From: JAICLL01 sp035252155
GTDB lineage: Bacteria; Planctomycetota; Planctomycetia; Pirellulales; JAICIG01
DNA length: 9,992 nucleotides
Direction of reading: 5' to 3'
NCBI GenBank assembly: GCA_035252155.1
Contig: DATFDL010000009.1
Coordinates: 1 to 9,992, forward strand
Shown: positions 5,247-9,992 of the stretch, one piece after another
How positions within the stretch are numbered: position 1 is the first letter of the stretch
Layout of the letters: each line of letters begins with the position of its first letter
Position numbers and translations under genes: made by a program
The notes under the pieces: generated by a model
Database searches by the model: none
What the model was told of the DNA's origin: nothing
The model's input: only the letters and a program-made list of their open reading frames with translations

Positions 5247-8006
5247 ATGAATGCCAACGTTATCAGCGCGATCTTTCGACGCAACTTTTATTCGTACTTC
5301 AGCAATCCCACCGGATACGTCTTTATCTGTGTCTACGTGTTGCTGAGCTCGTTCGCCGCGTTCTGGCCGAACGAGTTCTTCAGCTCGAACCTGGCGAATC
5401 TCGACCAGCTCAATCGCTACCTGCCGTACATCATGCTGGTGTTTATCCCGGCGATCACCATGAGCGTCTGGGCCGAAGAACGCCGGCAAGGCACCGACGA
5501 GCTGCTGCTGACGATCCCCGCCGCCGATTTCGACGTGGTGCTGGGCAAATACCTGGCGGCGGTGGCGATTTATAGCGTGGCGCTGGCCTTCTCGATGATC
5601 TGCTCGCTGTCGGTGCTGCTATGGCTGGGCAACCCCGATCCCGGTTTGTTCTTGGGCACGTATTTCGGCTACTGGATGGTGGGCGTCGCGATGCTGGCCG
5701 TGGGCATGGTGGCCTCGTTTCTTACCGGCAATTTGACGGTGGGATTTGTGTTGGGCGCGGTGTTCAATGCTCCGCTGGCCTTCGCCGCCAACGCCGATGT
5801 CATTCTGCCTTCGGATTGGGCCATTCCGGTGAAACAATGGAGCCTGGAAGAGCAGTTCCGCGATTTCGGCCGCGGCGTCGTCAGCCTGTCGGGCGTGGCC
5901 TATTTCGGCCTGATCGTGGTGGTGATGCTCTATTTGTCGATGGTGCTCATCGGCCGCCGCCACTGGCAGGGCGGCCGCGACGGGCATTCGATGGGCGGTC
6001 ATTACCTGGTCCGCGCGCTGTCGCTCATCGCCCTGGCGGTCGGGCTGGTGCTGGTATTCGACCGGCTCAATATGCTCCGGGCCGACGTCACTTACGAGAG
6101 GCTCGGTTCCCTATCGCCGAAAACAAAGCAATTGCTCAGGGGCTTGAACCGGCGGGTCAAAATCGACGCTTACGTCAGCCCCGAAGTGCCTGAGTCGTAT
6201 GTGCAGACGCGGCTCGATCTGCTTTCGGCGTTGCAAGAAATGGCGGCCCAGGCTGGGGCCAACATCGTACTGCGCATTCACCCGACCAAGCCGCTCGAGA
6301 AGGAAGCCGAGCAGGCCGAGCAGCAATACGGCATCACGGCGCAACAGGTCTATTCGCGCAAGCGGGGGGCGGTTAGCCGCGAGCCGGTTTACTTAGGGGT
6401 GGCGTTCACTTCGGGCCTGGAGAAAGTGGTGGTGCCGGCCATTGGCCCCAGCACCCCCGTCGAATATGAGATGGTCCGGTCGATCGCAACGGTGGCGGAG
6501 GAAAAGCGTAAAAAGCTAGGCGTCCTGGTCACCGACGCCAAGCTGTATGGCAGTTTCAGCATGCAGACGATGAGCATGTCGTCCAACGAAAAGTTGATCG
6601 ACGAACTTGAGACGCAATATGAAGTGGCGCAGGTGAACGCCGATACTCCCTTGCCCGATGACCTCGACGTTCTGCTCGCGGTACAGCCGTCGTCGCTTTC
6701 GCCGGAGCAGATGAAGCATTTCATCGCGGCGGTGCGGCGGGGCACGCCGACAGCCATTTTTGAAGATCCGTTTCCCTGGACGCGCCGCCCCGACGTGCCC
6801 GGCACGAGCGCGCCGAAGCGCCCGCCGCAGATGGGCATGTTTGGGGGCGGGCAGCCGCCGCTGCCCAAGGGCGATATCTCGGCGTTGTGGCGCACCTTGG
6901 GCGTTGAGTTCAACCCCACGGAGATCATTTGGCAGACTTACAATCCCTACCCGAAGTTCCAAGCATTCATCACGCCCGACTGGGTTTTTATCGACAACGG
7001 CGCCGTCGAGACGCCCACGCGCGAGATACCGTTCAGCCAGGACGATCCGATCACCTCCGGCCTGCAACAAGTGTTGCTGCTCTATCCTGGTTCGATCTCG
7101 CATCTGAACGCTTCGGCCTTGAAATATGAGCCGCTCTTGACGACGGGCGAGAAAACAGGCACGGTCGGCTATAGCGATCTCGAGCAACCGAGCATGTTCG
7201 GTGGCGGCGGCGCAATCAACGACAATCCGCGCCGCAAGCCCACCCGCGACAATTATGTCCTCGCGGCGCACCTCACCGGCAAACTCAGCGATGACGAGGC
7301 CGAGGACGAGGAGGATGCCGAAGAAGCCGCCGCCGAATCGGCGAAAGACGACGGCGAAAAGAAATCGGCCCCGAAGAAGCGCGGCGTCGATGTGGTGCTG
7401 GTGACCGACATCGACATGCTGCATTCGGAGTTCTTTCAGCTTCGGCCCAACCTTTCGCGCGATCCCGACCAGGACTTTGGGATGGCCCTCGACAACGTGA
7501 CGTTCGTCTTGAACGTGCTCGACGAGTTGGCGGGCGACGACCGGTTCATCGAGATTCGCAAGCGCCGGCCGCGGCACCGCACTCTCCAGACCATTGAGGA
7601 TACGACCAAGGTGGCCCGGCTCGAAGCCGAGGACAAGCGGCAAGAATATAGCAAGGAGTTCGAGGAGGCCTGGACCACGGAACAAAAACAGCTTGATGAG
7701 GCGGTCGAGAAAATCCGGCAGTCGACCAAGCTAAGCCCGCTCGAGAAACAACAGCAGGTGCAATACGCCCTGCGCACCGGCCAGGCCCGGCTGGCCGCCA
7801 AAAAGAGCAAGCTGGAGAAAGAGCGCGACCAACAGGTCGCCAGCATCGAGCGAAACTTGAATATCGAGATCACGCGCGTTCAAGATTGGTACAAGATGTG
7901 GTCGGTGGTGTTGCCGCCCATTTTGCCGATGCTCGTGGGACTTGCGGTCTTCTTCAATCGGCGGGCGCGCGAACGCGAGGGCGTCTCGCGCAACCGGCTG
8001 CGTTAA
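5247..8006 (+). CDS. GldF-GldG fusion: ABC-2 permease with GldG-like domain
   Basis: A 919-residue protein joining two usually separate subunits. Residues 1-240 are a GldF-like ABC-2 permease with about six hydrophobic segments (near 22-42, 58-76, 102-127, 135-160, 163-180, 213-235) and the typical opening FRRNFYSYFSNPTGYVFI; WAEERRQGTDELLLT (75-89) is also characteristic. A seventh segment (255-271) leads into a GldG-like extracytoplasmic domain (about 280-770) of the ABC_transp_aux type, starting FDRLNMLRADVTYERLGSLS. A coiled coil (about 785-875) and a last membrane segment (886-903) follow, then a basic tail. An acidic low-complexity stretch, then Lys-rich (about 681-711), and Gly/Pro-rich patches (521-540, 650-656) look like insertions. 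With the upstream ATPase it should form the transport channel; substrate unknown. The ATG at 5247 has a weak GGTGA site. Confidence 0.88.
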   Translation: MNANVISAIFRRNFYSYFSNPTGYVFICVYVLLSSFAAFWPNEFFSSNLANLDQLNRYLPYIMLVFIPAITMSVWAEERRQGTDELLLTIPAADFDVVLGKYLAAVAIYSVALAFSMICSLSVLLWLGNPDPGLFLGTYFGYWMVGVAMLAVGMVASFLTGNLTVGFVLGAVFNAPLAFAANADVILPSDWAIPVKQWSLEEQFRDFGRGVVSLSGVAYFGLIVVVMLYLSMVLIGRRHWQGGRDGHSMGGHYLVRALSLIALAVGLVLVFDRLNMLRADVTYERLGSLSPKTKQLLRGLNRRVKIDAYVSPEVPESYVQTRLDLLSALQEMAAQAGANIVLRIHPTKPLEKEAEQAEQQYGITAQQVYSRKRGAVSREPVYLGVAFTSGLEKVVVPAIGPSTPVEYEMVRSIATVAEEKRKKLGVLVTDAKLYGSFSMQTMSMSSNEKLIDELETQYEVAQVNADTPLPDDLDVLLAVQPSSLSPEQMKHFIAAVRRGTPTAIFEDPFPWTRRPDVPGTSAPKRPPQMGMFGGGQPPLPKGDISALWRTLGVEFNPTEIIWQTYNPYPKFQAFITPDWVFIDNGAVETPTREIPFSQDDPITSGLQQVLLLYPGSISHLNASALKYEPLLTTGEKTGTVGYSDLEQPSMFGGGGAINDNPRRKPTRDNYVLAAHLTGKLSDDEAEDEEDAEEAAAESAKDDGEKKSAPKKRGVDVVLVTDIDMLHSEFFQLRPNLSRDPDQDFGMALDNVTFVLNVLDELAGDDRFIEIRKRRPRHRTLQTIEDTTKVARLEAEDKRQEYSKEFEEAWTTEQKQLDEAVEKIRQSTKLSPLEKQQQVQYALRTGQARLAAKKSKLEKERDQQVASIERNLNIEITRVQDWYKMWSVVLPPILPMLVGLAVFFNRRAREREGVSRNRLR

Positions 8007-8023
8007 CGGCTAGGTCAGATTTT

Positions 8024-8028
8024 GAGGA
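8024..8028 (+). promoter_or_regulatory. Ribosome binding site deciding the DUF4340 start
   Basis: GAGGA ends 8 nt before the ATG at 8037, a good Shine-Dalgarno spacing. It overlaps the alternative in-frame TTG at 8022-8024, which has no comparable upstream site, so 8037 is preferred. Confidence 0.55.
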
Positions 8029-8036
8029 CGGAAGGC

Positions 8037-9878
8037 ATGAACGAAATCAGCAAAACCTTGGGCTTTGTGGGAGTGGCCGTTGTTGCGTTGGCCGTCGGGG
8101 TCTGGATGCACCGACCCGCGCCGGACGACACCGAAATGCTCGACGTCGTCAATGCGCCGCTGTTCAAGAATTTCAAAGACCCGCGCGACGCCAAGTCGCT
8201 CGAGATCGTCGACTACGACGAAGACACCGCCGAAATCAAGGCGTTTAAGGTCGCGCAGGTCAAGGGCCTGTGGGTGATTCCCTCGCACGAGGATTACCCG
8301 GCCGACGCCGCCGACCAGCTCGCCGACGCCGCCGCGAGCATCGTCGAGGCCCGCACGCTGAACCTCGTGAGCGACGACCCGAAGAGCCACGAAACCTATG
8401 GCGTGGTTGATCCCGATCCGAAAAAACTCACGGTCGGCTCTTCGGGCGTAGGCAGCCTGGTGACGATGGAGAGCGGCGCCGGCAAGAAACTGGCGCAGTT
8501 GATCATCGGCAAAGCGGTCGACAAGGCCAAGCCCGACTTGAGGTATGTGCGGAGGCCCAATCAAGACCAGGTCTACGTGGCGTCAATCAAGACCGACAAG
8601 CTTTCGACCAAGTTCGAAGACTGGATCGAGAAAGACCTGCTGAAGCTCAATGCCTGGGACGTCGCGGAGGTGACGATCGACGACTATTCGATCGAGGAGA
8701 CCGGCCTGCTGGAGGCCACGTTGCACCCACGCGGCAAAATGGAGCTTGGCTTCGACAGCAAGGACTCGAAATGGCGCGTGATCGATCTGGAGGAGTTTGT
8801 GTCACGGAAGGAAGGTTACCGATCGGAGCCGCTGGCCGAAGACGAAGAGTTGAACGCCCAGAAGCTCAACGAACTGAAAACCGCGCTCGACGACCTGAAG
8901 ATCGTCGATGTCCGCCGCAAGCCGGCCGGATTGACGGCCGACCTGCGCGCGGGCAAGAAGTTGTTGGAGAACGAAGAAGCGCGGCAATCGCTGCTCGTGC
9001 GCGGCTTCCGCGCGATTCCCGAAGAAAATCCGGAGGGCGAGACCGTCGTTCAGATTTATTCCAATGAGGGCGAGATTCACTGCGGCACCAAAGACGGGGT
9101 CGAGTACATCTTGCGGTTCGGCCGGATTGCCGGGGCCACCGGCGAATCGGGCGAGAAAGATACCGCCGAGGGCGAGGAGGCCGCTGAAGAAAAAATGGCT
9201 GGCGAGGCCGCCGACGCAAAATCAGGCGACGCCGACAAAGGGACCGGCGCCAACCGCTTTATCATGGTGGCGGCGCGGTTCAACGAAGAGTTGATTCCCA
9301 AGCCTGAGTTGCAACCGTTGCCCGGCGAGTCGGCCGCCGAAGAAGCCAAGCCGACCGACTCGAAAGCCGATGACGCCAAAGCCAATAAGACGTCGAGCGT
9401 CGAATCGAGCCTGGCCGATGCCGAAGGGTTGCTGGCCCAGGCCGGCGGAGCGAAGGCCTCCGGCAAGGGCAGCGCGAAGGCCAAGACCGACGACAAGCCA
9501 AAGGACGCCGGCAAAGCCAAAACGGCGGACAAAACGGCAGACGACAAAGCCAAGACCGACGACAAAGCCAGCGCCGCTGACGAGAAGCCGGCCGACGAAA
9601 AACCGGCCGCCAAGCCGAAAAGCGATCCTGAAACCGAGCGCATCAAGAAAGACAACGAGCGCAAGCAGAAGGATTACGACGATGCGGTCAAGAAAGGCCA
9701 AGACAAAGTCAAGGAGCTGAGCGACCGCTTCGCCGACTGGTACTATGTGATTTCCGACAAAACGTACCAGAAGATTCATCTCGGCCGCGACGACATCATC
9801 AAGAAGAAAGCGCCTGCGGAAGAGAAAGGCGCTTCCGAGGATGTCTTGAGCGACCAAATCAAAAAACTGCCCGAGTAA
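8037..9878 (+). CDS. Membrane-anchored DUF4340 protein
   Basis: A 613-residue protein of the DUF4340 type, a family that often follows GldG-like genes and has no assigned biochemical activity. One N-terminal membrane segment (about 9-24, GFVGVAVVALAVGVWM) with no lipobox should anchor it, with the rest outside the cytoplasm. The conserved core includes LRYVRRPNQDQVYVAS (about 168-183) and WIEKDLLKLNAWDVAEVTID (about 196-215), followed by further beta-rich segments to about 420. Residues about 370-405 and 430-535 are low-complexity, rich in Ala, Lys, Asp and Glu, with repeated AKTDDK/ADEKPA-like units. A folded end (about 535-613) contains DWYYVISDKTYQKIHLGRDD. The start lies 30 nt past the permease stop, so the two are surely cotranscribed. 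It probably works with the GldG-like domain as an accessory of the ABC complex. Confidence 0.82.
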   Translation: MNEISKTLGFVGVAVVALAVGVWMHRPAPDDTEMLDVVNAPLFKNFKDPRDAKSLEIVDYDEDTAEIKAFKVAQVKGLWVIPSHEDYPADAADQLADAAASIVEARTLNLVSDDPKSHETYGVVDPDPKKLTVGSSGVGSLVTMESGAGKKLAQLIIGKAVDKAKPDLRYVRRPNQDQVYVASIKTDKLSTKFEDWIEKDLLKLNAWDVAEVTIDDYSIEETGLLEATLHPRGKMELGFDSKDSKWRVIDLEEFVSRKEGYRSEPLAEDEELNAQKLNELKTALDDLKIVDVRRKPAGLTADLRAGKKLLENEEARQSLLVRGFRAIPEENPEGETVVQIYSNEGEIHCGTKDGVEYILRFGRIAGATGESGEKDTAEGEEAAEEKMAGEAADAKSGDADKGTGANRFIMVAARFNEELIPKPELQPLPGESAAEEAKPTDSKADDAKANKTSSVESSLADAEGLLAQAGGAKASGKGSAKAKTDDKPKDAGKAKTADKTADDKAKTDDKASAADEKPADEKPAAKPKSDPETERIKKDNERKQKDYDDAVKKGQDKVKELSDRFADWYYVISDKTYQKIHLGRDDIIKKKAPAEEKGASEDVLSDQIKKLPE

Positions 9879-9895
9879 TCGTGTATTGGGTAGTC

Positions 9896-9913
9896 CCGGC
9901 CCTTGTGGGCCGG
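9896..9913 (+). terminator. GC hairpin after the ABC operon, possible terminator
   Basis: CCGGCCC at 9896-9902 pairs perfectly with GGGCCGG at 9907-9913 around a TTGT loop, 17 nt after the DUF4340 stop codon. The position suits transcription termination, but no T-run follows. It may instead be the first unit of the repeat cluster that continues to the window end. Confidence 0.35.
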
Positions 9914-9921
9914 CCCGGTAG

Positions 9922-9942
9922 CTGACTGCGTGACGAAGTCAG
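9922..9942. repeat. Short palindrome CTGACT/AGTCAG
   Basis: CTGACT at 9922-9927 pairs with AGTCAG at 9937-9942 around a 9-nt loop. It follows directly on the hairpin at 9896-9913 and precedes that at 9976-9992, so three palindromes lie within about 100 bp. This looks like a compound intergenic repeat rather than a gene. No coding frame of interest covers it. Confidence 0.45.
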
Positions 9943-9971
9943 GTAGCGCGTGCGAGTTGCCGCCGGCCTGC

Positions 9972-9992
9972 GTAGGGTGGGCGCTGCCCACC
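9972..9992. repeat. GTAGGGTGGG repeat, second copy, cut by window end
   Basis: GTAGGGTGGG at 9972-9981 repeats exactly the core at 1670-1679. GGTGGGC (9976-9982) forms a perfect 7-bp hairpin with GCCCACC (9986-9992) around GCT. The element reaches the last base of the window and may continue beyond it. Confidence 0.6.

Noticed and set aside
6516..7685. Minus-strand open frame of 389 codons inside the fusion permease gene
   Set aside because: It lies opposite a continuous GldG-like domain and has no recognisable domain or ribosome binding site.
4197..9878. ABC cluster considered as evidence of gliding motility
   Set aside because: GldA/F/G-like transporters occur widely in non-gliding bacteria, and no other gliding gene is in the window.

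Overview
The window is GC-rich chromosomal DNA from a bacterium, most likely a planctomycete (Pirellulales-like). That placement is an inference. It rests on the GldF-GldG fusion permease followed by a DUF4340 protein, a large exported DUF4139 protein, and short palindromic and heptamer intergenic repeats of a kind I associate with those genomes. No 16S rRNA or other firm marker is present. I see no phage, insertion sequence with a transposase, CRISPR array, rRNA or tRNA.

Layout. A calcineurin-like metallophosphoesterase is on the minus strand (99-854). A 122-bp divergent gap separates it from tsaB (977-1666, plus), which makes the t6A tRNA modification. tsaB converges on a 690-residue exported protein with a DUF4139-like core and a C-terminal coiled coil (1795-3867, minus). 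The 128-bp convergent gap between them is mostly a compound palindromic repeat (1670-1768). The gap 3868-4196 upstream of the DUF4139 gene holds GGGTTCA heptamer repeats in opposite orientations at its two ends and a degenerate 22-bp direct repeat.

From 4197 to 9878 lies one plus-strand cluster of three genes: a GldA-like ABC ATPase, a 919-residue fusion of a GldF-like ABC-2 permease with a GldG-like domain, and a membrane-anchored DUF4340 protein. Together they should form one ABC-type membrane complex. The ATPase powers the six-helix permease half, while the GldG and DUF4340 parts lie outside the membrane. Its substrate is unknown, and the GldA/F/G relationship does not by itself imply gliding. 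A perfect 36-bp inverted repeat (5020-5159) sits in the 312-bp gap between the ATPase and permease genes and may be a MITE-like insertion or a strong RNA hairpin.

After the last gene the window ends in a run of short hairpins, one of which shares a 10-bp core with the repeat at 1670. The coding content belongs to known families. The less explained parts are the intergenic repeats, the fusion permease, the low-complexity insertions in the ABC-associated proteins, and the domain order of the DUF4139 protein. I found no convincing evidence of a wholly new system.
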